DNA of 34,918 bases from Candidatus Poribacteria bacterium (lineage in GTDB: Bacteria; Poribacteria; WGA-4E; UBA9662). The notes under the pieces were generated by a model, which saw only the letters and a list, made by a program, of their open reading frames with translations, was not told where the DNA came from and searched no databases. The DNA lies in assembly GCA_002714785.1 (NCBI GenBank), contig PAYP01000025.1, positions 1 through 34,918 of the forward strand, given 5' to 3'. Shown here piece by piece: positions 1-7,441 of this stretch (position 1 is the stretch's first letter; the number at the start of each line of letters is the position of its first letter). A program made the position numbers and the translations under genes.

Positions 1-357
1 GTCATTATCACCTGGTGGTTTCGAAATAACCTGATCATGCCAAAGTCGGACTTGGGAGGTGTTAAGCAAAGCACACAAAACTCCTGAAATAGTTGGGTGA
101 TGAAGTAGGCGTTCATATGCGGGTTCACGTTTCCACATATTTAAAAATTGTGTGATCACTCGTCCACTAGGGTTCTGGCTCCTTAAATCGTGTCCGAACT
201 CAAACTCTGGCTCAGAATCATCCCCACCATTCAATTCGATTTGAATTACCCGATCCAGTCCATCTCTTAGTTCTTGGACCTCACCCATATTCAGAACAGG
301 GCCGTATTTTAAATATCCATTCTGTTGGAAAAATTGAACTTGTTGTTGTTCAATCAT
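1..357 (-). CDS. Phytanoyl-CoA dioxygenase (PhyH) family protein, N-terminal part, cut by window edge
   Basis: The minus strand is open from an ATG at 355-357 to the left edge (119 codons, no stop). The N-terminus (MIEQQQVQFFQQNGYLKYGP) is the usual PhyH opening, and the last visible stretch contains LWHDQVISKPPG. This matches YMWHDQLLYKPP in the complete paralogue at 3775-4590, where it lies about 20 residues before the iron-binding HxD. The catalytic residues should therefore lie just outside the window. PhyH proteins are non-haem Fe(II)/2-oxoglutarate oxygenases; the substrate cannot be told from sequence. The next gene upstream on this strand, the ABC ATPase, lies beyond a 665 bp spacer, so this gene probably has its own promoter. 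The family call is firm. Confidence 0.85.
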   Translation of the reverse strand, partial: MIEQQQVQFFQQNGYLKYGPVLNMGEVQELRDGLDRVIQIELNGGDDSEPEFEFGHDLRSQNPSGRVITQFLNMWKREPAYERLLHHPTISGVLCALLNTSQVRLWHDQVISKPPGDND

Positions 358-1022
358 AATACTAACTCAGCCTCTCAAGTTGTTTGGTGTTTGATAATGA
401 GCTTATCCCTGACTAGACGCTATAACCATTAATTCTACAACATAACAAGAATTTGGAGAAGTGTAAATTCAATCACAATAATTCAGTTCTGTGCTTATAT
501 TTCTAGGACTCCGATGTCTTTTTCGGATTTCCATCTTGGATATTATTCAGTGTCGGCGTGAAAAGGGTAAAAATGCCCCAAAATGTTAGGATCATTGTCT
601 TCCTAAGCAGAGATTAGAAGTCAGCTATGATTAACCAGTTTGAGGCATAATTTTAATTCATTGTTGAAGTAGTCCAAGTGTGTTGTAGATAGGATTAAAT
701 ATGAGAGATAAAGTAACATGCCTAAGAGACGAAAATATCAACAGTGAGGGAATGATTCTGATGTATAATCTGATAAAGATCGGCGTTGGAAGCAAGAAAG
801 TTACCTAACAGTTGATGTTGATCCCGACAAAGTTGAAGAGCTTATAGTTTAAGTTATTGGTAATCAAGATCAGAGTTGGTAGATGCAGTAGCCGCAGAGA
901 GTTTGTCGATTTTCCAACCCATACTGCTAAGAAGAAGTTTATTTAACGGGGTTTCTATCAATAATGAGAGTGCTAATGAAGATAGTTTATTAAGATTAAA
1001 TTGTAAAAAATTTTGCCAATGT
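358..1022. other. Long spacer, no recognisable gene
   Basis: This 665 bp stretch is AT-rich and has stops in all frames. The longest open pieces are an ATG frame at 701-808 (35 codons) and a start-less plus-strand piece of about 58 codons ending just before 1035. Neither matches a family I know. It may be eroded coding DNA, given the remnants elsewhere in the window, but I cannot support a gene. No convincing terminator follows the ABC ATPase stop. Confidence 0.5.
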
Positions 1023-1931
1023 TTAACCTTCTAGAGAACTCGATTTTTCAACGATTCCATTTTTAATCGATATTTTTTTAGCTGTTGATCTTTTTTCAGG
1101 ATTTATTAGGTCTTCTAAGTGCTTCTTTGTCGACAAAAATTCAGATGATAAGAACTGATCGGGTTTTCTTGGTCTTGACACAGGAATTTCCACGATCTCT
1201 TGCAGTTGGTTGGAGCTAGAGCCAAGCACAAAAATTCGGTCTGCTAAGTATATTGCTTCTTCGAGATCGTGTGTGATAAAGATAATAGTAATGTCAAGAC
1301 TTTCCCATATTTGAAGCAAATAAGATTGCATTTGGGCTCTAGTTTGTGCATCTAGTGCTCCGAATGGTTCGTCCATTAGCAAAATTCGAGGTCGTGTAGC
1401 TAGGGCTCTAGCAATAGCTACACGTTGTTTCATCCCCCCAGATAACTGATGAGGGTAAAGATCAGAGAATTCACTTAGACCAACTAATTCTAGCCAGTCC
1501 ATTGCCTTAGTATTGGCTTCCTGGCGATCAGTTTTTGACATTATCAGTCCGAACATAATGTTCTTTTTTATAGTCAGCCAAGGAAACAATGTGTAGTTCT
1601 GAAATACCATTCCCCGATCTGAACTAGGTGAGTCAATGGGTTTAGAATCTAGAAGGATACTTCCAGATGTTTGTTTTTCTAAACCAGCAATGATTCTAAT
1701 GAGCGTCGACTTTCCACACCCAGAGGGGCCAATCACACATATGAATTCTCTTTGATGAACGGAAAATGAGATATTACCTAGAGCTACTATTTCCCCCTCC
1801 CGATCTTGAAATTTTTTTTTCAGTGAGTCGACTTTTAATAAAATGGGTCGTTTTTTGATATCCTCAAGCCTTTTGCGAACGGTCTCAGACTGGAGCTTAT
1901 ACTGGCGTGATTCGATGTGATCTAAAGTCAT
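1023..1931 (-). CDS. ABC transporter ATP-binding protein, NitT/TauT (SsuB/TauB-like) type
   Basis: This is the cytoplasmic ATPase of an importer for small organic anions or sulfonate-, nitrate- or pyrimidine-like solutes. All nucleotide-binding motifs are present: Walker A GPSGCGKST (68-76), Q-loop Q111, signature LSGGMKQR (163-170), Walker B ILLMDEPFGALD (183-194) and the switch histidine in ITHD (H221). LFPWLT after the Q-loop is typical of the nitrate/sulfonate/taurine subfamily. At 302 residues it is longer than the usual 250-270, with about 30 charged residues before the fold and a basic C-terminal tail. Its ATG (1929-1931) shares one base with the permease stop codon, so the two are translationally coupled. 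The substrate is unknown, and the binding protein that would define it is a pseudogene. Confidence 0.93.
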   Translation of the reverse strand: MTLDHIESRQYKLQSETVRKRLEDIKKRPILLKVDSLKKKFQDREGEIVALGNISFSVHQREFICVIGPSGCGKSTLIRIIAGLEKQTSGSILLDSKPIDSPSSDRGMVFQNYTLFPWLTIKKNIMFGLIMSKTDRQEANTKAMDWLELVGLSEFSDLYPHQLSGGMKQRVAIARALATRPRILLMDEPFGALDAQTRAQMQSYLLQIWESLDITIIFITHDLEEAIYLADRIFVLGSSSNQLQEIVEIPVSRPRKPDQFLSSEFLSTKKHLEDLINPEKRSTAKKISIKNGIVEKSSSLEG

Positions 1932-2890
1932 TATTCTCTTTCTTCCCAGATAAATATGTGCCTACCAATCAATCCTAATATTTGATCTGTTAAAAAACCT
2001 ATTAGCCCAATAATAATAATTCCAGCAAAAACCTTGTCATAGTTTCTATACTTAGCTTGTTGTGTGATAAAAAGGCTGATACCTGATTTTGCACCAATGA
2101 TTTCAGCTACAATTAAGTAGGTCCAAGCCCAACCGAGTAATATGCGCATATCTCGATACAAGTCTGGTAGAGTGCCAGGAACTATGACATTGGTAAGAAG
2201 TGCAAACCGATTCGCCCCTAGAGTTTGTGCTGTTTCTATTAATGTATGATCAAACTGACGTGTTGTGTTGGCAATAACTAGCACTTGTTGGAAGAATGTA
2301 CCGATAAAAATAATTGCGATTTTAGGAGCGTCGTTAATGCCGAGGATCGCAACAGCTAGGGGACCAAAGGCTGGAGCAGGCATGTAACGAACAAAGTCAA
2401 CGAAAGGCTCGTTCAAACGAGAAAGAACAGGAAAAGATCCACATAAAATACCAAGTGGTATGCCAACAAGCGAAGATAACAGAAATCCCAAAGAGATGAC
2501 CTCAATACTGTCCCAGACATTTTGATACAGCCACTTCTCACCTTTTCTTCTCGGAGGTGTTTTGAAAGAGACATACATCGCTTTTAGAACTTGGTGTGGA
2601 GCTGGAAGGTAGATTGGATTCACACGAATACCACTGGCTTTCCGCCGACCATCCAGAGCAACTTGTCGATTTTCTTCTTGAAAGTTTTCTTTGTCAACGC
2701 GGTCGTTTTCTCTGAAATAGGTATCACCAGAATTTTCAATTAAGACTTGAGGATGCCAGAGGAAAGGTATATAGCTAAGTGCCGACCAGAGCGTCAAGGG
2801 TAACATAAACGCTATTACAGCCAGCCAAAAATTAGCTTTTTCCGAAATTGGAACTCCGATCAAAAAGTAGTTCTGAATTCGCATCCACAA
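1931..2890 (-). CDS. ABC transporter permease, NitT/TauT (SsuC/TauC-like) type
   Basis: This is an inner-membrane subunit of the binding-protein-dependent transport family. I see a first membrane segment near residues 21-44, then about 45 polar residues (roughly 47-92), then NPIYLPAPHQV, which resembles the LPSP start of ordinary SsuC-type permeases, and five more hydrophobic segments from 128 to 308. The EAA loop that contacts the ATPase is ETAQTLGANRFALLTNVIVP (219-238). The open frame begins at a TTG (2888-2890), but an ATG two codons later (2882-2884) is just as possible; neither has a clear ribosome-binding site. The 5' end overlaps the last 31 bases of the degraded binding-protein gene in another frame, and the stop overlaps the ATPase start. 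Confidence 0.9.
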   Translation of the reverse strand: MWMRIQNYFLIGVPISEKANFWLAVIAFMLPLTLWSALSYIPFLWHPQVLIENSGDTYFRENDRVDKENFQEENRQVALDGRRKASGIRVNPIYLPAPHQVLKAMYVSFKTPPRRKGEKWLYQNVWDSIEVISLGFLLSSLVGIPLGILCGSFPVLSRLNEPFVDFVRYMPAPAFGPLAVAILGINDAPKIAIIFIGTFFQQVLVIANTTRQFDHTLIETAQTLGANRFALLTNVIVPGTLPDLYRDMRILLGWAWTYLIVAEIIGAKSGISLFITQQAKYRNYDKVFAGIIIIGLIGFLTDQILGLIGRHIFIWEERE

Positions 2891-3480
2891 GTATAAGGTT
2901 GATTCAGGGTAAAGAATTCGTCAAAAGATAGGTCCAGAGATTTGTCGCTGAATGCAGGCCTAGGATGTATTCCATACTTAACATTGAATTTATCCCCTAT
3001 CTGATTGGAACTATAGACCGACGAAAAAACTCTCTTTCAAATGTTTTTTGCCTCATCAAGGGTTAAAACATGGGTACCTTTTAAATTTTTTTTATACTCT
3101 TCTGGACTAATTTGAAATCCAACACTCAAAATTTCTGGAACTTCCGCTTCACCTTTCGATCTCTGTATGTAATCCAAAATCCTATACCACACTTTGGTAA
3201 CTGCTAACTAATCGTCTCGGTTCTTAGCTAAACTTTCACTACTTACATATAGTAAGTTACAAATCAATCTTTTTGCATTTGCACAAGTAAAGATTGGTTT
3301 TGACTAGGCACTGATTTGAGTACTTAGCCGAAGCCGGGTTGCCCAGCAACTATAGCTGATACATTACCTGATTCTAGAGCCTGCGATGTTTAACCAGTTG
3401 GGTACGTTCCAACATAGTGCGTAGCATCAGACATGCCAAAAATGATAACAACTAACTTATCCGTAGTTAATAAGGTCTAG
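2860..3480 (-). pseudogene. Degraded periplasmic substrate-binding protein of the NitT/TauT importer
   Basis: I translated the minus strand by hand and found the C-terminal two thirds of an SsuA/NMT1-like binding protein, broken by stops and a frameshift. The first block reads IIFGMSDATHYVGTYPTG, a stop, then TSQALESGNVSAIVAGQPGFG. After a frame change near the A-run at 3270-3274 it continues LICNLLYVSSESLAKNRDD, a stop, LAVTKVWYRILDYIQ, and a tail with SPEEYKKNLKGTHVLTLDEA. In-frame stops are at 3390-3392, 3324-3326, 3208-3210 and 3037-3039. The frame ends at 2860, inside the permease gene. The binding protein-permease-ATPase order is the standard one for these importers. The 5' part is missing or unreadable; faint similarity may reach about 3580. 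The number of lesions argues against sequencing error. Confidence 0.77.
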
Positions 3481-3774
3481 GTTGACGAATATAGAAATTG
3501 TTAGTTATAAACAGTGTACCATCCTTGTCGCAGTATGTAACACTGATAACGCAGTTGTCCCGAAATAACGATGATAGAAACATGAAAAATCAATTTTTAA
3601 GACGCAAAAAATTGGGAAGGGAGATAGATATCAACTACTTTTTATCGTATATCTACTATCAAATAAGACAAGAAAATATTCGATTAATTTCGTAGCATTT
3701 AAAGTGATGAAAATACATTCAAATTTGAAGAATAATCCTAAAATAATCCTTCGTACTTACCACAGGATTAGTTG

Positions 3775-4590
3775 TTACGCTGTATCATTTTTCCATATTA
3801 CTGGGTGTTGGTGTCCACGAAACAGATCGCCTTCTTTTCGTGGACACACCTTTAGATTGCTATGTGAATATATTCCTTGATTGGTATATCTAACGTGATC
3901 AGCTACCATATGAATTGCCAATCCCAAGCGGGGTTGATCTGAATTATTAGGACCAGAGCCGTGAATTGTCTTTGCATGGTGAAAGCTGACAGCACCTGCC
4001 TGAAGTTCGCAATGTACAATTTCCCATTTTTCTCCCCTTGGGATTTTGACCTCACTTGCGGTCTTATCCATTTCTAAAGTTCGTTCAGATGCCTCCATCG
4101 CTTGACCCCATCGATGGCTTCCCGGAATAACCATCATAGCTCCGTTTTGGGTATTAACATCATTTAAAGCTACCCAAGCCGTTATGAGGTCAGCATGGTC
4201 ACAAACTTGCCAGTAATTCCAATCCTGATGCCAACCAACATTGCCTGACAAAGTCCTTGATCTTGCCGGTGGTTTATAAAGTAACTGATCATGCCACATA
4301 TATACACCGTTGACTTGTAGTAACTGGGCTGCCATCTGACCGATTTGTCTATTTAAAGATAACCGACTGATCGCACCTCCAGCCCACCAAGCATTATTGA
4401 TTTGAACCATTCCCTGTAGATCTTCACGCGCAGGCCAGTTTCGACCGGCCATTGGCTCCCGACCTGATTCATATTGGTGATTCATAATATCATTCATCGA
4501 CTGTCGATATTCGGCCAAATCTTGACTAGAAAATAATGGTTCAGATTCAATCCAATAGCCGTAATTTTCGAAAAAATTCTGTGGACTCAC
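3775..4590 (-). CDS. Phytanoyl-CoA dioxygenase (PhyH) family oxygenase
   Basis: This is a complete 271-residue Fe(II)/2-oxoglutarate-dependent oxygenase of the PhyH superfamily. The metal triad is H121 and D123 in GWHQDWNYW plus H210 in AKTIHGSGPN; R221 (QPRLGLA) is the likely 2-oxoglutarate-binding arginine. The core also has WVALNDVNTQNGAMMVIPGS, typical of the family. There is no signal peptide, so it should be cytosolic. The start is GTG (4588-4590): a stop lies seven codons upstream, and the next ATG would delete the N-terminal helix. It is followed by the dead binding-protein gene and preceded by the family-9-like module gene on the same strand (89 bp gap). The substrate is unknown; bacterial relatives act on many small molecules, not only phytanoyl-CoA. 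Confidence 0.9.
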   Translation of the reverse strand: MSPQNFFENYGYWIESEPLFSSQDLAEYRQSMNDIMNHQYESGREPMAGRNWPAREDLQGMVQINNAWWAGGAISRLSLNRQIGQMAAQLLQVNGVYMWHDQLLYKPPARSRTLSGNVGWHQDWNYWQVCDHADLITAWVALNDVNTQNGAMMVIPGSHRWGQAMEASERTLEMDKTASEVKIPRGEKWEIVHCELQAGAVSFHHAKTIHGSGPNNSDQPRLGLAIHMVADHVRYTNQGIYSHSNLKVCPRKEGDLFRGHQHPVIWKNDTA

Positions 4591-4679
4591 GAGTTTAGTA
4601 TTGTTGGTTAGATTGTCAAAATATCATCACAGACAAACTGAAAGATTAATGACTCACTCTTTATATGAAAATTCAAGAG

Positions 4680-5393
4680 TTAGCAAAAGATCAGAGTCCC
4701 GAAAAATTCTGGCCGATGAAAATCTGGTTTAGGCAAGTCAACAATTGACCAAGTCAGCCAGTGTGGGTGTGAACTCCGATCAGCACACTTATAAAAATTA
4801 GCCTTCCATTCTACCCCACGAGCAGGTGTGATAACTTCAGTATATTTAGCTAAGATTGAGAATGGAAGCTTATATTCCAACGTCCAAGTGACTGGTTGTG
4901 TAATTTCTTTGGTAATAAGCTTTGGTAAAGAACTGGCAATCTGAATCTGATCTAAATCATTATCACTTAACTCCTTGGAACAGTAATTTCTGGAAACCTG
5001 ATGATACATAAGTATTGTTCCACCACAATTAGTTTCAAGATTAAAATAACCGCTACCTACATCCTGTTGTGGAGTGAAAAAAAATTCTACACAACTATCC
5101 TGACAAACTGCCGATTGATATCCTCGGGATGAGGCTCTGACATACTGGTCGACAACCTTGAAAATGACGTATATTGACTCTGGGTCATAAAGTAACTTAA
5201 ATTCTACATTTGGAATGTGGCTCGGCCGATGCCCCATGAAATATTCTAAATTGCATGCTGTAACTTTTGACCAGATTGATTTATCCCATTTAGCATTAAT
5301 AGTGATATCCCTAGACAAAGGGTGAACCACGTATTCTTTTGATGTATTTGTTACCATGAGCATCGCAATAAGGTACATGAGTAAAGTGCTCAT
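4680..5393 (-). CDS. Secreted carbohydrate-binding family-9-like (CBM9/DOMON-like) protein
   Basis: This 237-residue protein consists of one family-9-like carbohydrate-binding fold after a short hydrophobic leader (about residues 3-15, probably a signal peptide). Recognisable blocks are LLYDPESIYVIFKVVDQYVR, DSCVEFFFTPQQD, GYFNLETNCGGTILMYHQ, VTWTLEYKLPFSIL, KANFYKCADRSSHPHWLTWS and a C-terminal DFHRPEFFGTL. These are hallmarks of single-domain proteins common in Planctomycetes-, Latescibacteria- and Poribacteria-like genomes. They are presumed to bind sugars at the cell surface or in the periplasm. There is no catalytic module. The start is taken at the first ATG, which keeps the leader; its AGAGGA is about 18 bases upstream, too far to be a good ribosome-binding site, so a start a few codons downstream is possible. 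Confidence 0.82.
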   Translation of the reverse strand: MSTLLMYLIAMLMVTNTSKEYVVHPLSRDITINAKWDKSIWSKVTACNLEYFMGHRPSHIPNVEFKLLYDPESIYVIFKVVDQYVRASSRGYQSAVCQDSCVEFFFTPQQDVGSGYFNLETNCGGTILMYHQVSRNYCSKELSDNDLDQIQIASSLPKLITKEITQPVTWTLEYKLPFSILAKYTEVITPARGVEWKANFYKCADRSSHPHWLTWSIVDLPKPDFHRPEFFGTLIFC

Positions 5394-5540
5394 GTATCAA
5401 TTTTTTTTAGTCCTCTTATCCCCAGAGCAAGAGAGAATTCATTTAATTATCCAATCCTACCTATATGGCGTCCACCGGTTACGTTCTGCGGAAACACAAA
5501 TGCAAATAAAATTTAACCTTATTCTTAACTTTCTCCAGAT

Positions 5541-5921
5541 CTAATGCTGTTTGATTGTGCCCCAGGTAATTGAGAGTTTTTGGTTATTGGAAACTGACAG
5601 CGCTGTTTGCAACCCTTTACTCATTATTCCCTTCAAATCTTTCTCAGTTAGGGCGACACTGAATAAAGCAACATCGTCAATGATACCCTTAGTATATCGG
5701 TCGTAGTGTCTTCCGATAGCTACTACACCTTCACTAGTACCATATCCACTTTTCGTGTTGAATTTGATCTCTCCCTCTTTTTTACCATCTACCCATATAG
5801 AAACCAGTCCCCTAGCAGAATCTGCGACTCCAGCAATAAAGTGCACTTATCGTCGGTGGAGAAAAAGAAGCTCGCCATAACTGGCATCGTTCGTACCTGG
5901 TTCAAAAGTAGCCTAATTTAC
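5541..5921 (-). pseudogene. C-terminal remnant of a LamG/concanavalin-like domain protein
   Basis: The minus-strand frame reads ATFEPGTNDASYGELLF, meets a TAA at 5847-5849, and continues HFIAGVADSARGLVSIWVDG and GIIDDVALFSVALTEKDL to a stop at 5541. A second in-frame stop lies at 5913-5915. The Asp-Asp/Val-Ala-Leu-Phe and ALTEKDL pattern, with a short tail ending TWGTIKQH, is the closing strand and tail of LamG (laminin-G/pentraxin-like) domains in secreted proteins. A GTG at 5844-5846 could in principle start a 101-residue product, but that would be only the back half of the fold. The remnant begins 12 bases after the end of the NFACT-R gene, so the original 5' part has been lost. Confidence 0.65.
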
Positions 5922-5933
5922 TTTAGAAGTAAA

Positions 5934-6314
5934 CTAACCATCAAAAGCCAAATCAGATTTCGGTTTTACTTTGATTGTCTTATGTTCCTTTAAAATTACA
6001 CGGCCAGCTTTAGATCCTTTTTTTTTGCGCAGATTCTTTCTTTGAGTGTAGTGGACAGCAACTTGTCCCCCATTCCGACTTTTACTGTAGTAAGCTGCGA
6101 TAGAAGCTGCTTCTTGTAGTGTTTTTTTTGGTAACCTATCCAACTTTTCTTGATTTCGTACGATCACGTGAGCTCCGGAATTATCGGCTACATGTAACCA
6201 AAAATCTTGTGGTAAGGATAGATTAAAGGTCAGATAATCGTTACTTTCTGCTTGATTTCCCACCAAAATTTCCATGCCTTCAGACGACACGAATGATTTG
6301 TAACCCTGCTTCAT
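5934..6314 (-). CDS. Stand-alone NFACT-R (DUF814) domain protein
   Basis: This 126-residue protein is essentially one NFACT-R domain, the RNA-binding module at the C-terminus of RqcH/Rqc2/NEMF ribosome quality-control factors. The family pattern is clear: YKSFVSSEGMEILVGNQAESN, NDYLTF, DFWLHVADNSGAHVIVRN, EAASIAAYYSKSRNGGQVAV, HYTQRKNLRKKKGSKAGRV. The length fits the short single-domain version found in many bacteria, whose function is less clear than that of full RqcH (expected to bind tRNA or a ribosome-associated RNA). The N-terminal NFACT-N and coiled-coil parts are absent, and the spacer upstream shows no sign of them. The ATG at 6312-6314 is preceded by an in-frame stop five codons upstream. 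A degraded LamG gene follows directly. Confidence 0.85.
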   Translation of the reverse strand: MKQGYKSFVSSEGMEILVGNQAESNDYLTFNLSLPQDFWLHVADNSGAHVIVRNQEKLDRLPKKTLQEAASIAAYYSKSRNGGQVAVHYTQRKNLRKKKGSKAGRVILKEHKTIKVKPKSDLAFDG

Positions 6315-6499
6315 AAATGATGATGATTAACCAATTATAATTTTGTTATCTGCTGATTTATCTACTCTAAACTTGATTTCCATTAAATGTAATTCTCTTT
6401 ATCTTTCAAAACGGAATTTTTAACTCTCAAGTACAAAAAATAATCTAACTTTTTATGAAACACTATCTTACTTGATAAATGCTGTAATGATTGTTTCCT

Positions 6500-7174
6500 T
6501 TATCCTATGATTTTTGCAATCCACTCAGCACTAACTCGGGCTAATTCTGATATTACGTCTTCTTTTATTTTTCTTCTTTTCAAAACTTTAAATCCATGGT
6601 CAGCAGTGTCCACAACATGGAGTGTACCTGTTTCTAGTTTATCTACTACGTGCACTAATAAGTCAAGATTAGCCATTCTATCTCTCTGGCCAGATAAAAA
6701 TAACATGGGAATATCAATCTGCTTCAGGTGGTCTGCACGTTCTACATTTAGTTTATTATTGTGAAGAGGAAAAGCGTAAAAAATTATTCCTGACAATTTT
6801 TCTTCAGGGTTACGAGATTGTTCTATTGAAAACATTCTCCCGCTCATGGAATGACCACCTGCGAAGAGTGGTAAATTTGCATTTTCTTTGGATGCGATAT
6901 TAAGAGCCGATCTAACTGTAGACAATCTCACTTTTTCGCCATCCATCCCGCCTTTTCCCTTTTCAGAATAAGGGTAATTAAAACGCATGGTTGCTATTGA
7001 CTTGTGGTTTAGTGCACTACTCAGTTCTGACATCAATTGATGTTTGATATTGGAACCAGACCCATGACCAAGAACCAATACCGATTTAGCTAACTCAGGC
7101 TGATCATATATAGCAGTGACTTCTCCCTTCCCTGGGGCAGAATGAAATTTAAATTCCTTTGTTGATATTTTCAT
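6500..7174 (-). CDS. Alpha/beta hydrolase, KANL3/TEX30-like (dienelactone hydrolase clan)
   Basis: This 224-residue cytosolic serine hydrolase has a full catalytic triad: nucleophile S109 in GGHSMSGRM, acid D165 in LSGQRDRM and H193 in TADHGFKV. The oxyanion region is VLGHGSGSN near residues 35-42, and FNYPYSEKGKGG follows beta-strand 4. That arrangement, with short loops and no lid domain, is that of the KANL3/TEX30-type hydrolases. Members lack well-defined substrates; esters or small acyl compounds are likely. The gene is divergent from the ceramidase-like gene across 267 bp that must hold both promoters. No signal peptide is seen. The start at 7172-7174 lacks a strong ribosome-binding site. 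Confidence 0.85.
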   Translation of the reverse strand: MKISTKEFKFHSAPGKGEVTAIYDQPELAKSVLVLGHGSGSNIKHQLMSELSSALNHKSIATMRFNYPYSEKGKGGMDGEKVRLSTVRSALNIASKENANLPLFAGGHSMSGRMFSIEQSRNPEEKLSGIIFYAFPLHNNKLNVERADHLKQIDIPMLFLSGQRDRMANLDLLVHVVDKLETGTLHVVDTADHGFKVLKRRKIKEDVISELARVSAEWIAKIIG

Positions 7175-7317
7175 ATTAATTCACTTTTATATTAAGCCTG
7201 ATCTTGATATTCTAAGTCACATAAGATCTGTTAATCTGAATGATTGTAGAAATTGAAAATTAGATTAATAATATATCACAAATAGTAACTTGCCTTAAAA
7301 AGATAATAATTAAATAC

Positions 7318-7331
7318 CTACAAAATTGTAG
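7318..7331. promoter_or_regulatory. Short dyad in divergent promoter region
   Basis: CTACAA and TTGTAG form a perfect six-base inverted repeat separated by two bases, in the spacer between the divergent hydrolase (-) and ceramidase-like (+) genes. Its position would suit an operator acting on either gene. A dyad this short arises easily by chance in AT-rich DNA, so this is only a candidate. Confidence 0.2.
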
Positions 7332-7441
7332 AATCCCAACTGGAAATTACCATTGGTTCTGTAAGAATGTTTGACGATTTATAGTAGAGACTTATTTTTG
7401 ATATAAACCATTTACGCCAATAATCATGTCGAGGGAAGAAG

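Noticed and set aside
701-808. 35-codon ATG frame in the spacer before the ABC ATPase gene
   Set aside because: It has no ribosome-binding site, no family resemblance and ordinary chance length for this base composition.
3498-3695. 65-codon plus-strand open frame
   Set aside because: It lies opposite the upstream end of the eroded binding-protein gene, has no ribosome-binding site and does not read like a protein.
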